From positions 2,351,501-2,415,500 of the forward strand of contig NZ_CP030104.1 of NCBI RefSeq assembly GCF_003269425.1: a stretch of 64,000 bases of DNA. Direction: 5' to 3'. This DNA comes from Flagellimonas maritima (GTDB lineage Bacteria > Bacteroidota > Bacteroidia > Flavobacteriales > Flavobacteriaceae). Below, in pieces: positions 34,005 to 43,051 of the stretch; position 1 is the stretch's first letter, and every line of letters begins with the position of its first letter. The notes beneath the pieces are model-generated. The model was given only the letters and a program-made list of their open reading frames with translations, was not told the DNA's origin and did not search any database. The position numbers and the translations under genes were made by a program.

Positions 34005-35229
34005 AGATACTTGGAAAGAAATATTTGAAACTATACAAAAAAACAAGCTTCGTACTTTTTTAACAGGATTTACGGTAGCCTTGGGCATTTTTATTTTTGT
34101 GGTGCTTTTTGGTATGGGAAATGGCTTGAACAATACCTTTACCAAATTCTTTGGTGATGATGCCACCAATACATTATTTGTTTTTCCAGGTAGAACGACT
34201 ATACCTTACAAGGGTTATAAAGCCAAAAGACAAATAGAATTTGAAAATGAAGACTTGGAGGATATCGAAAAGAACTTCTCCATGCTTATGGAATATATAA
34301 CCCCAAGAATTTCCAGGAATGCCTTGGTCACCTATAAAGAAGAATCGGATAACTATAATACAAGAGCTGTTGGTCCGGCACACCAATTTGCTGAGAAAAC
34401 CATAATGATGAAAGGCCGATACTTAAATGAAACCGATATCCTTAAAAAAACCAAATATGCAGTTATCGGAAGATTGGTTGAGAAGGATTTGTTCAAAGGA
34501 GAAAAGTCCATCGGCGAATTTATAGATATAGGCGGAAGTGTTTTTAAGGTCATAGGGGTTTTTCAGGATGATGGCGGTGATAATGAGGAGCGATACATCT
34601 ACATGCCCTTTACCACAAGACAGCTCATTGAAAAGAACAATGATAAAATAGACCAGATTATTTTGGCTTTCAAACCTGAAATCGGATATGCTGGCGCAAT
34701 GGCCTTTGAAAACAAATTGGATAATTTTATCCGTAATAAGAAAATCATAAGTCCAGAAGATCCAAACGGAATTTTCATTAGAAACGTTGCCGATCAGTTA
34801 AAACAAAATCAGCAATTTGCGAATGTTCTTCAGATTATAATTTCCGGGATTGCCTTTGCCGTGATTATCTCGGGCATTATCGGAATCAGTAATATTATGC
34901 TATTTGTGGTAAAAGAGCGTACAAAGGAAATTGGGATAAGAAAAGCGCTTGGAGCAACGCCAAAAAAAGTAATTAACTCGGTTCTATTCGAGTCGATTTT
35001 CATTACTACAATTTCTGGATTTATCGGAATGATAATCGGAATATCCGTTTTAAATTCCATAGGTGGGAAAACATTGGAAGATGACTATTTTATAACCAAC
35101 CCCGCCATAAACACAGGAACAGCAATCTTCGCTACTATTTTATTGATTATTTGTGGCGCCATAGCAGGGTATATCCCAGCAAAACGAGCAGCAAGGATAA
35201 AACCGATCGTAGCTCTAAGAGATGAATAG
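33994..35229 (+). CDS. MacB-type ABC transporter permease 3
   Basis: A 411-residue permease with the same layout as permease 1 (WKEIFETIQKNKLRTFLTG start; VVKERTKEIGIRKALGATPK near the C-terminal helices). Its start overlaps the ATPase gene and its stop abuts the start of permease 4 (TAG followed directly by ATG), so translation is tightly coupled. It is the likely direct partner of the ATPase. Confidence 0.95.
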   Translation: MFSRDTWKEIFETIQKNKLRTFLTGFTVALGIFIFVVLFGMGNGLNNTFTKFFGDDATNTLFVFPGRTTIPYKGYKAKRQIEFENEDLEDIEKNFSMLMEYITPRISRNALVTYKEESDNYNTRAVGPAHQFAEKTIMMKGRYLNETDILKKTKYAVIGRLVEKDLFKGEKSIGEFIDIGGSVFKVIGVFQDDGGDNEERYIYMPFTTRQLIEKNNDKIDQIILAFKPEIGYAGAMAFENKLDNFIRNKKIISPEDPNGIFIRNVADQLKQNQQFANVLQIIISGIAFAVIISGIIGISNIMLFVVKERTKEIGIRKALGATPKKVINSVLFESIFITTISGFIGMIIGISVLNSIGGKTLEDDYFITNPAINTGTAIFATILLIICGAIAGYIPAKRAARIKPIVALRDE

Positions 35230-36492
35230 ATGAGACAGTTATTTGACAGAAATACATGGCAAGAAATTTTCCAATCCATTAGGAAAAACAGAATGCGTAC
35301 ATTTTTGACCATGATAGGTGTATTCGTTGGCATCTACATTTATATAGGTCTTTCCGGAGCTTCAAAAGGTTTGGACAACGGTTTTGAAAGGCAATTTGAA
35401 TCTGTTGCAATGAACAGTCTTTTTGCGTGGGGGCAAAGTACAAGTATGCCGCATGCAGGTTTTAAAACGGGTAGGCAGATACAGTTAAAGCTTGGAGATG
35501 TAGATGTTATGTACAATCGTATACCGGAAATTGAGAATATAGCCCCAAGAAACGTTCGCGGTATTTTTGGCTCTGAACCCGGAATAATAACAAGAGGATT
35601 GAAATCAGGGAACTATGCCGTGTATGGTGACTTTCCCGCATTCACAAAAATCGCAACAAAGAAAATCTACGATGGAGGTCGATTCATCAACGATGAAGAT
35701 ATAGATCAAGCACGTAAGGTATGTGTTATCGGTGAGCGCACCCAAAAAGAACTTTTTGAGAAAGATGAAGACCCAATAGGAGGATATATTAGGATAGACA
35801 ATATCTATTTTCAGGTCGTTGGTGTGCACAAGTTTACTCCAGGGGGCGGTTTTGAAAGTGATAGCGACATATTTATTCCTTTTACCACATTCAGAAAACT
35901 GTACAATACGGGCGATGATGTCTCATGGTTTACGATAGCCGCTTATGATGATGCAGATGTTATTCAGGTAGAGGAAGATGTAAAATCCGTATTGAAGAGC
36001 ATCCATAAAGTACATCCAAAAGATGAAAGGGCTTTCGGCTCTTTCAATCTAGGCGAGATTTTCAATAAGATAATGGGCTTTTCCAGCGGAATGACTTTCT
36101 TGTCACTCATTGTAGGAATAGCAACTATTTTAGCTGGTGTAATTGGTATAGGGAATATACTTTTAATATCAGTAAAGGAAAGAACAAAGGAATTGGGTGT
36201 AAGAAGAGCTTTAGGAGCTACACCAAGCGAAGTCAGAAACCAGATTATCATTGAATCCCTAGTATTGACATTGTTATCCGGAATCATAGGGATTATCTTG
36301 GGAGCGGTAACATTGAAAATAATAGATGCATTAACGCAGGGTGCTGATTTTCCGTATACCAATCCAACGGTTCCGATTCCTTATGTTTTGGGAGCTTTGT
36401 TGCTTATGATAATACTTGGGGTCCTTATTGGTTTAATACCCGCTCAAAGAGCCGTTAGCATCAGGCCAATAGATGCATTGAGAGAAGAATAA
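35230..36492 (+). CDS. MacB-type ABC transporter permease 4
   Basis: A 420-residue MacB/FtsX permease: start WQEIFQSIRKNRMRTFLTMI, periplasmic domain with HAGFKTGRQIQLKLGDVDVM, and C-terminal helices with SVKERTKELGVRRALGATPS. It begins at the base after the permease 3 stop. It is the counterpart of permease 2 in the proposed module duplication. Confidence 0.95.
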   Translation: MRQLFDRNTWQEIFQSIRKNRMRTFLTMIGVFVGIYIYIGLSGASKGLDNGFERQFESVAMNSLFAWGQSTSMPHAGFKTGRQIQLKLGDVDVMYNRIPEIENIAPRNVRGIFGSEPGIITRGLKSGNYAVYGDFPAFTKIATKKIYDGGRFINDEDIDQARKVCVIGERTQKELFEKDEDPIGGYIRIDNIYFQVVGVHKFTPGGGFESDSDIFIPFTTFRKLYNTGDDVSWFTIAAYDDADVIQVEEDVKSVLKSIHKVHPKDERAFGSFNLGEIFNKIMGFSSGMTFLSLIVGIATILAGVIGIGNILLISVKERTKELGVRRALGATPSEVRNQIIIESLVLTLLSGIIGIILGAVTLKIIDALTQGADFPYTNPTVPIPYVLGALLLMIILGVLIGLIPAQRAVSIRPIDALREE

Positions 36493-36519
36493 AAAGTTAA
36501 AACTAAATAATCAAAAAAA

Positions 36520-37659
36520 ATGAAGAAAATTTTAAAATGGGTAGGTCTTGCTGTTCTTGTGCTAGGAGCAATGTGGGCCGCTGTATTTTTTATAAAATCA
36601 AACAGTAAGTCTGCCATAACATATGAAACCCATAAGCCATTCATTTCAAGCATAGAAAAAAAGACTGTAGCCACTGGAAAAGTAATACCTGAGGACGAGG
36701 TCGCCATCAAACCCCAGATAACGGGTATTATCGATAAGATTTTTGTTGAGGAAGGTGCACCTATTAAAGCAGGTGACTTGATTGCCGTGATAAAAGTGGT
36801 GCCCAACGAGCAGTCCTTGAACCAAGCCCAAGGTCGCGTTCGCAATGCGGAACTGGCTTTGAACAATGCAAAAATCGAATACGATAGAAATAAAACACTT
36901 TATGATAAAGGTGTGGTTTCAAACCAAGATTTTATAAATCAAAAGTTGACTTACGAACAAGCCGAACAGGAGTTGAAGAACGCACGTGCAGATTATCAAA
37001 TTATCCGTAGGGGATCTATAGGGGGTTCATCGGCGGCCAATACGGATATCCGCGCGACAGTATCCGGAACCATTTTGGAAATTCCCGTAAAAGAAGGAGA
37101 TCAGGTAATTCAGAGCAATAATTTTAACGATGGTACCACTATTGCATCCATTGCAGACTTGAGCAAAATGATTTTTGAAGGAAAGGTCGATGAAGGCGAA
37201 GTAGGGAAATTAAAATTGGGCATGCCATTGAAAATCAGTCTAGGTGCCATTGAAGATCAAGAGTTTGATGCTGACCTAAAGTTCATAGCTCCTAAAGGTG
37301 TTGAAGAATCCGGAGCTGTTCAATTTAAAATTGAAGGAGATGTCGAAGTTGGTGGAGATTTTATGATTCGTGCAGGATATAGTGCCAATGCATCATTGGT
37401 ACTTGAAAAGAAAGATAGCATCTTGGTCATTCAGGAAGCGTTGTTACAATTTGATAAAGAAACGGACAAGCCTTATGTTGAAGTTGCTACGGGAGAACAA
37501 GAGTTTGAGCGTAGAGATATCGAAATTGGAATTTCGGACGGCGTAAATGTGGAAATTGTATCAGGATTGGAGAAAACCGATGAAATAAAACAATGGAACA
37601 AAACAGAACCGATCAAGAAGGGCTTGGAAGATGATGAGAACGCAGACGAAGATGCCTAA
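36520..37659 (+). CDS. periplasmic adaptor (HlyD/MacA family) 2
   Basis: A 379-residue adaptor similar to the one at 32092 over its whole length: membrane anchor (about 5-26), first lipoyl half (IIDKIFVEEGAPIKAGDLI), helical hairpin with NRNKTLYDKGVVSNQ-type sequence, second half (GTILEIPVKEGDQVIQSNNF), and barrel domain ending IEIGISDGVNVEIVSGLEKT. It has an acidic tail (EDDENADEDA). It overlaps the longest reading of the next gene, which fixes them in one operon. Confidence 0.95.
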   Translation: MKKILKWVGLAVLVLGAMWAAVFFIKSNSKSAITYETHKPFISSIEKKTVATGKVIPEDEVAIKPQITGIIDKIFVEEGAPIKAGDLIAVIKVVPNEQSLNQAQGRVRNAELALNNAKIEYDRNKTLYDKGVVSNQDFINQKLTYEQAEQELKNARADYQIIRRGSIGGSSAANTDIRATVSGTILEIPVKEGDQVIQSNNFNDGTTIASIADLSKMIFEGKVDEGEVGKLKLGMPLKISLGAIEDQEFDADLKFIAPKGVEESGAVQFKIEGDVEVGGDFMIRAGYSANASLVLEKKDSILVIQEALLQFDKETDKPYVEVATGEQEFERRDIEIGISDGVNVEIVSGLEKTDEIKQWNKTEPIKKGLEDDENADEDA

Positions 37660-37687
37660 TCCAATAAAAATCAAAATCAAGAAACGA

Positions 37688-39025
37688 ATGAAATTTAAAA
37701 TCACTTTACTCATGCTATTTTGTGCGATGTTCATCACCAACGCGCAAGTGAGAAAATGGACATTACAAGAATGTGTCACCTATGCAGTGGACAATAATTT
37801 GACCATTGAACAGGCGGAACTGGATTTGGATAATGCAAGAATTGATAAATCCGACGCTATAGGCAATTTACTACCGAGTTTGAACGGAGATGGGCGTTTG
37901 ACGGAAAACGTAGGTCTATCGTTTAATCCAACTTCGCAAGAACCCGTAAGTACGCAGTTAAACTTTACCGGTAATCTGACCTCTGTACTTAATCTGTTTG
38001 ATGGTCTCAGAAATATTAGACAATTGCAAAGGGCCGAGCTGAATACCATTTCCAATATTTATAGACTTGATGATTTAAAGGACGATATTAGATTGAATGT
38101 AGCCAATGCATATCTACAAGTGTTGTCCAACAAGGAACAACTGAAGGTTTTTAAAGCACAATATGCCGTAACGGAACAAGATTTATTGCGGACAAAGGAA
38201 CTGGTAGAATCCGGAGTGGTACCAAGGGGCGATTTATTGGAAATAGAGGCTACGGCCGCCACCCAGGAACAACAGATTATTAACGGAGAAGGTCTGGTAT
38301 TGATTTCAAGGGTAAATCTTGCACAGTTGTTGCAGATTACCGATTATGAAAATTTTGACATTGCCGATCAGGAGTTCGAAGTACCGCCTTCCGATATTTT
38401 GGACAATTCCGCTAAAACTATTTATGATAAGGCGCTAACTTTTAGAAATGATATTAAATTTTCGGAATCCAATGTTGAAATTGCGGAAAAGGATTTAAAA
38501 ATTGCCAAAGGTGCATATTACCCCAGGTTATCTGCATTTATAAATTATAATACAAGATATTCGGATCAAAACCTGAATCCTCAGGATTTATCGATTATTC
38601 CATTTACGGACCAGTTATGGATTTTTGACGGTCTTGCCTACGGTTTTCAGTTAGAGGTTCCTTTTTTTAATGGTTGGAGTGCTAGAAACGGTGTTAAGCG
38701 ATCAAAAATAGGATTGCTACAAGCCCAGTTGCAGCTGGAACAGAACAAGTTGGAATTGGAATCTAACATACAACAAGCTTATGTAGATGTGACCACCTTT
38801 TCCAAATCCTACGAAGCGGCCGAAAAAACCGTAGAGGCCAGAAGGTTGGCTTACGATTACGCAAAGGAACGCTTTAATGTAGGGTTAATGAATTCGTTTG
38901 ATTTTAGTCAGGCTCAGGCAAGAGTGGACAATGCTGAAGCTGAAGTAATACGTACAAAATATGATTATATATTTAGGCTGAAGATTTTGGAATTCTATTT
39001 TGGCATTCCAATTTCGTTAAACTAG
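37688..39025 (+). CDS. TolC-family outer-membrane channel protein
   Basis: A 445-residue outer-membrane efflux protein. The start at 37688 gives a clean signal peptide (MKFKITLLMLFCAMFITNAQ); an earlier in-frame ATG (37631) would place 19 charged residues before it. The mature protein shows the two OEP repeats with long coiled helices (QECVTYAVDNNLTIEQAELD, then AKERFNVGLMNSFDFSQAQA). It is the last gene of the export operon and the probable outer-membrane exit for both adaptor/permease modules. Confidence 0.94.
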   Translation: MKFKITLLMLFCAMFITNAQVRKWTLQECVTYAVDNNLTIEQAELDLDNARIDKSDAIGNLLPSLNGDGRLTENVGLSFNPTSQEPVSTQLNFTGNLTSVLNLFDGLRNIRQLQRAELNTISNIYRLDDLKDDIRLNVANAYLQVLSNKEQLKVFKAQYAVTEQDLLRTKELVESGVVPRGDLLEIEATAATQEQQIINGEGLVLISRVNLAQLLQITDYENFDIADQEFEVPPSDILDNSAKTIYDKALTFRNDIKFSESNVEIAEKDLKIAKGAYYPRLSAFINYNTRYSDQNLNPQDLSIIPFTDQLWIFDGLAYGFQLEVPFFNGWSARNGVKRSKIGLLQAQLQLEQNKLELESNIQQAYVDVTTFSKSYEAAEKTVEARRLAYDYAKERFNVGLMNSFDFSQAQARVDNAEAEVIRTKYDYIFRLKILEFYFGIPISLN

Positions 39026-39033
39026 TATCTTTG
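39000..39033 (+). promoter_or_regulatory. candidate promoter of tsaB
   Basis: TTG at 39000-39002 and TATCTTTG at 39026-39033, 23 bases apart, in the TolC gene's end. The element ends eight bases before the tsaB ATG, so the leader would be nearly absent. The -7 match is exact; the spacing is at the long end. Confidence 0.5.
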
Positions 39034-39041
39034 TGGCCGCT

Positions 39042-39719
39042 ATGGCCCTAATACTTAATTTAGAAACAGCAACCACCAATTGCTCCGTTAGTCTATCCAA
39101 TGGTGATGGGATTATTGTATTGAAGGAGAACAATGCCTCCAGTTATTCACATTCTGAACAGTTGCACGTATTTATAGAGGAAGTCATGAAAGAGGCTTCC
39201 TTTTCTTTTTCTGATATTGATGCGGTTGCAATAAGTAAAGGACCAGGTTCCTACACAGGCCTTCGTATTGGTGTTTCGGCAGCAAAAGGTCTTTGCTTTT
39301 CGTTGGATGTGCCCTTGATTTCTGTGCCTACCTTGCAAAGCATGGCATTTCAGCTAGATATAAATGATGATGAAGTAATCATCCCCGTACTGGATGCAAG
39401 ACGTATGGAAGTTTATTCAGCCGTTTATAATTCCAATCATATCAAAATCAGGGAAACAAAAGCAGAAATTGTGAATGAAAATTCTTTCGCCGAATACGCC
39501 ATCAAAACTAAGGCCCATATTGTAGGTAGCGGAGCAGAAAAATGTAAAGAATTTTTAAAACATCCCAACTTTAATTTTAATACTGTTATAGTACCATCAT
39601 CAAAAGAAATGGCATTGATTTCATATAAAAAATTTCAAAAGGGACTCTTTGAGGATGTTGCTTATTTTGAACCTTATTATTTAAAGGATTTTATACTTCA
39701 GAATAAGAAAACAAACTAA
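39042..39719 (+). CDS. tsaB: tRNA threonylcarbamoyladenosine biosynthesis protein TsaB
   Basis: A 225-residue non-catalytic partner of TsaD in making t6A37 on ANN-decoding tRNAs, in the cytoplasm. The ASKHA-fold motifs are visible: LNLETATTNCSVSL at the start and SKGPGSYTGLRIGVSAAKGL in the middle, then PVLDARRMEVYSA. The ATG at 39042 was chosen over a GTG three codons upstream (39033), since that GTG falls in the probable -7 promoter element. It converges with the MscS gene, overlapping by four bases at the stops. Confidence 0.95.
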   Translation: MALILNLETATTNCSVSLSNGDGIIVLKENNASSYSHSEQLHVFIEEVMKEASFSFSDIDAVAISKGPGSYTGLRIGVSAAKGLCFSLDVPLISVPTLQSMAFQLDINDDEVIIPVLDARRMEVYSAVYNSNHIKIRETKAEIVNENSFAEYAIKTKAHIVGSGAEKCKEFLKHPNFNFNTVIVPSSKEMALISYKKFQKGLFEDVAYFEPYYLKDFILQNKKTN

Positions 39720-40543
39720 TTGTTTTTCATTTGATGCATGACGCGTTGCGGGAACGGAATCTCTATTCCAGCTTTGTCAAATCTTAATTTGGATTGTTCG
39801 TGTACATAGAATTTGGCAGGCCAAAACACTTCATTTTTTGCCCAATATCTCAACGAGAGATTCACAGAACTATCCCCCAGTGAACCCACATAAACTTCAG
39901 GTGCAGGATCTTGTAAAATGTTTTCGTTATCAGCACAAATTTGTAGTAGAATATCTTTTGCTTCCTTAATATTGGCACGGTAACCTATCCCAACGGTGTA
40001 GTTGTCCCTTCTTTTATCTTCTGCATTAAAGTTTATAATGTTCCCATTGGAAAGTTGCCCGTTAGGTATGATGGCCACTTGATTTTCGAAAGTGTTCAGT
40101 TTTGTATTGAAAATTGATATCTCCTTTACAGAACCACTTACACCTTGTGCGGAAATCCAGTCGCCTACCCTAAAAGGCTTAAAAAGCAGTATGAGTACAC
40201 CACCGGCAAAATTTGCCAAAGAACCTTGGAGGGCTAGTCCAATAGCCAATCCAGCAGCACCCAGTATAGCTACAAGAGAAGAGGTTTTTACGCCCAATTG
40301 GGTCACTACCAACACAAATAGTATAATTTTTAGGGTGATGGATATAAAACTCTGTAAAAAAGTTTCAAGCGTCTGGTCGTAATCTTTCTTCTCAAAGAAC
40401 TTACGCACCAATCTATTTAAGAATTTTACGACCCAAAGTCCTAAAATCAATAAAATAATTGCCATTACCAGATTGGGCAGGAGGTTCCATATCCAATTTA
40501 TGGCTTCATCAATATGTTGTTGGTAGTCGGTAAGTTTGTCCAT
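39716..40543 (-). CDS. small-conductance mechanosensitive channel (MscS family)
   Basis: A 275-residue inner-membrane channel that opens under tension to protect from osmotic downshock. Three N-terminal helices are present, with the pore helix Gly/Ala pattern (VAILGAAGLAIGLALQGSLA, then NFAGGVLILLFKPF). The MscS beta domain has VKEISIFNTKLNTFENQVAI and IPNGQLSNGNIINF. The length matches the minimal MscS class. The tail ends IPFPQRVMHQ as in many family members. Confidence 0.95.
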   Translation of the reverse strand: MDKLTDYQQHIDEAINWIWNLLPNLVMAIILLILGLWVVKFLNRLVRKFFEKKDYDQTLETFLQSFISITLKIILFVLVVTQLGVKTSSLVAILGAAGLAIGLALQGSLANFAGGVLILLFKPFRVGDWISAQGVSGSVKEISIFNTKLNTFENQVAIIPNGQLSNGNIINFNAEDKRRDNYTVGIGYRANIKEAKDILLQICADNENILQDPAPEVYVGSLGDSSVNLSLRYWAKNEVFWPAKFYVHEQSKLRFDKAGIEIPFPQRVMHQMKNN

Positions 40544-40608
40544 TTTTTAAATTATGATGCAAATTAAGGGTATGTAAATTTTCTATACAAGTCCGGCAAT
40601 CCAATTTT

Positions 40609-42717
40609 TTACCTTCCCAATTGTTTTAATGCTTGTTCGGTTGATGTTACAGGTAATTTACAGGAACCCTCTATACATAAATACACAAGCGTTTGATTTT
40701 TATCATATCTATTTTGAAGTAAATCGATACTACCTTCTTCCTTGGCTCCGGCCAAAATACTATTTGGCAAATAGTTGCTGCTGATTTCTTTACCAAGTTC
40801 CTTATAATTATCCCCCACGATGGCTATCTCATAAAAGTTCTGATTCTTATATAGCACTAGATGTAGCCAATTGGCAAAACCCTGTGCACTTTTATCAAAA
40901 TTCTCCTGAACGTTTTTCAACATTTGGTTCGATAAATTTTCATAGCCCTCGTTGGGGAAAAGTTTATGAAATTTCAATAGGTTTTTAGCCATTATTGAAT
41001 TGGAGGCAGAAATAACATTGTCGTTGGTTTCAATGCTTCTTCGAATAAGTGAATCATCTTTATCCGAAGTGAAAAAAAATATTCCTGATTTTTTATCGAA
41101 AAAATGTGATTTAGTGTAATCTAGAAGCTTTTTGGAAAGATTCAGCCATTTCTCATCAAAAGTGACTTCATAGAGTGCCAAGTAAGCTTCAATTATAGTG
41201 GCATAATCTTCCAAGAAGGCATTGATGCTACTTTTACCGTCTTTATGATTTCGAAAAAGTGAGTGGTCGTTTTTGATTATTTCTTTTTCAATGAACATTG
41301 CATTTTTTAAAGCAAGATCAAGATATTCCTTATTGTTTAAATAACGATATGCATCAACCAGTCCTTTGAGCATAAGACCGTTCCATGATGTAAGAATCTT
41401 ATCGTCCAATCTGGGTCTGGAGCGCTTTTCCCTTCTCTTTTTAAGAATTGAAAGTGCATTGTTCATTTTTAGCTTTAATTCCAGTGTGGCAATACCATAC
41501 TTTTCAGCGATTTCCTCATCGGATTTATCACGTATCAGAACATAATTCTCTTTCTCCCAAAACCCATAAGAGTTGATGCTGTAGTAATCCTTGAAAATCT
41601 TGAAATCCGAACCTAATAATGCTGAAAGCTCTTCTTTCGTCCAGACATAGTAGGCACCTTCTTCAAGTTCCCCATTTTCATTTAAGCTATCAGCATCAAG
41701 CGAAGAATAAAAACCTCCATTTTCATCCATCAATTCCTCTTTGACGAAACCAATTGTTTCTTCTACAACCTTCTTGTACAGTTCATTTTTGGTGACTGCG
41801 TAGGCTTCAGCGTATAGGCTTGTAAGTTGACCATTATCGTACAGCATCTTTTCAAAATGCGGGACATGCCATTTTGTATCCACAGCGTATCTGGAAAATC
41901 CACCACCTACATGATCAAAAATTCCTCCGTAAGCCATACGGGTCAATGTTGTATTGACATATTCCATGATTTCAGGTCTGGAATTGACCGTGGCATAATG
42001 TAACAAAAAACCCCAGTTATTGGGCATCATAAATTTAGGTGCACGTTTATAACCGCCTAAGAACGTATCAAAATATTGAGACCAATTTTCTACTGCCGTA
42101 TCCAATTGGTCAAGCGTGTAATTACTGGAATCACTTTTATTTTCAACCAAATTTATAGCATTGATGCCATTGGCAAGATCACTTGCATATTGAACGACTT
42201 TTGATTTGTCGTTTTTATATAAATCTTTAAGCTGTTTTAAGGATTTTATCCAATTATCCTTTGGAACATAGGTGGCCCCCCAAAATGGTCTCCCATCCGG
42301 TAGGGCTACAATATTCAAAGGCCAACCTCCATTACCGGATATTATCTGAATGGCGTCCATGTAAATTTGATCTACATCCGGTCGTTCCTCTCTGTCAATT
42401 TTAATATTGATGAAATTTTCGTTCATCATCTGTGCCACTTCCTCATCTTCAAAACATTCTTCCTCCATAACATGGCACCAGTGGCAGGCTGCATACCCTA
42501 TACTTATAAGTAGGGGTTTATCCTCTTTCTTGGCACGTGCCAGGACATCTGGATTCCATGCTTCCCAATTTACGGGATTGTGGGCATGTTGCAAAAGGTA
42601 AGGACTTGTCTCATTTACTAGTGCGTTGGTATGTCTATGGGTCACTTTATTTGATTTTTGGGTACAGCCATAAGTTATAGTAAGCAAAACTAATATGATG
42701 GTTAATCTCTTAATCAT
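40609..42717 (-). CDS. YyaL-type thioredoxin-domain lipoprotein (SSP411/DUF255 family)
   Basis: A 702-residue predicted lipoprotein (lipobox TYGC, Cys18). An N-terminal DUF255 thioredoxin-like domain starts NETSPYLLQHAHNPVNW and has the active CHWC (Cys78-Cys81) in GYAACHWCHVMEEE. It is followed by a long alpha/alpha-barrel region like six-hairpin glycosidases (GGIFDHVGGGFSRYAVD, then WHVPHFEKMLYDNGQL). The family is widespread but its reaction is not established. A lipid anchor is unusual outside Bacteroidota and places it in the cell envelope. Confidence 0.93.
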   Translation of the reverse strand: MIKRLTIILVLLTITYGCTQKSNKVTHRHTNALVNETSPYLLQHAHNPVNWEAWNPDVLARAKKEDKPLLISIGYAACHWCHVMEEECFEDEEVAQMMNENFINIKIDREERPDVDQIYMDAIQIISGNGGWPLNIVALPDGRPFWGATYVPKDNWIKSLKQLKDLYKNDKSKVVQYASDLANGINAINLVENKSDSSNYTLDQLDTAVENWSQYFDTFLGGYKRAPKFMMPNNWGFLLHYATVNSRPEIMEYVNTTLTRMAYGGIFDHVGGGFSRYAVDTKWHVPHFEKMLYDNGQLTSLYAEAYAVTKNELYKKVVEETIGFVKEELMDENGGFYSSLDADSLNENGELEEGAYYVWTKEELSALLGSDFKIFKDYYSINSYGFWEKENYVLIRDKSDEEIAEKYGIATLELKLKMNNALSILKKRREKRSRPRLDDKILTSWNGLMLKGLVDAYRYLNNKEYLDLALKNAMFIEKEIIKNDHSLFRNHKDGKSSINAFLEDYATIIEAYLALYEVTFDEKWLNLSKKLLDYTKSHFFDKKSGIFFFTSDKDDSLIRRSIETNDNVISASNSIMAKNLLKFHKLFPNEGYENLSNQMLKNVQENFDKSAQGFANWLHLVLYKNQNFYEIAIVGDNYKELGKEISSNYLPNSILAGAKEEGSIDLLQNRYDKNQTLVYLCIEGSCKLPVTSTEQALKQLGR

Positions 42718-42733
42718 ATAGTAATTTAAGCAT

Positions 42734-42756
42734 AAAAAAAGCGCCCAATAGGGCGC
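42734..42756 (-). terminator. terminator of the dodecin gene
   Basis: Perfect six-base stem GCGCCC / GGGCGC with an AATA loop (42741-42756), followed on the reverse strand by seven T's. It lies between the dodecin stop and the YyaL-type gene start and would stop reverse-strand transcription from dodecin. Confidence 0.85.
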
Positions 42757-42780
42757 GATTCTTATTTTTCCATCCCCTTG

Positions 42781-42981
42781 TTACTTAACCTCAAAGGTAA
42801 TTTTCACATTTACTCTGTACTGCTCAATTTTATCATCTTTTACAGAAGCGCTTTGTTCGTTAATGTATACCGATTTGATGTTCTTTACAGATTTGGATGC
42901 ATGCTCTATTGCATTTTTTGCTGCTTGTTCCCAACTCTTGTCCGAGTTTGCCAATACTTCAATAACTTTTAAAACTGCCAT
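42781..42981 (-). CDS. dodecin family protein
   Basis: A 66-residue dodecin, a small beta-alpha-beta-beta protein that forms hollow dodecamers. Family members bind flavins or coenzyme A. The start MAVLKVIEVLANSDKSWEQA was chosen over an ATG nine codons upstream, because dodecins begin close to this strand. The rest (AAKNAIEHASKSVKNIKSVY) and the C-terminal strand (YRVNVKITFEV) match the family. It has its own terminator. Confidence 0.93.
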   Translation of the reverse strand: MAVLKVIEVLANSDKSWEQAAKNAIEHASKSVKNIKSVYINEQSASVKDDKIEQYRVNVKITFEVK

Positions 42982-43051
42982 GGATATGTTTTTTATAATG
43001 TATTCCAAGTTAGGGAAAATTGATCAGAACAAAAACCGCTTTGCTCTAAAA

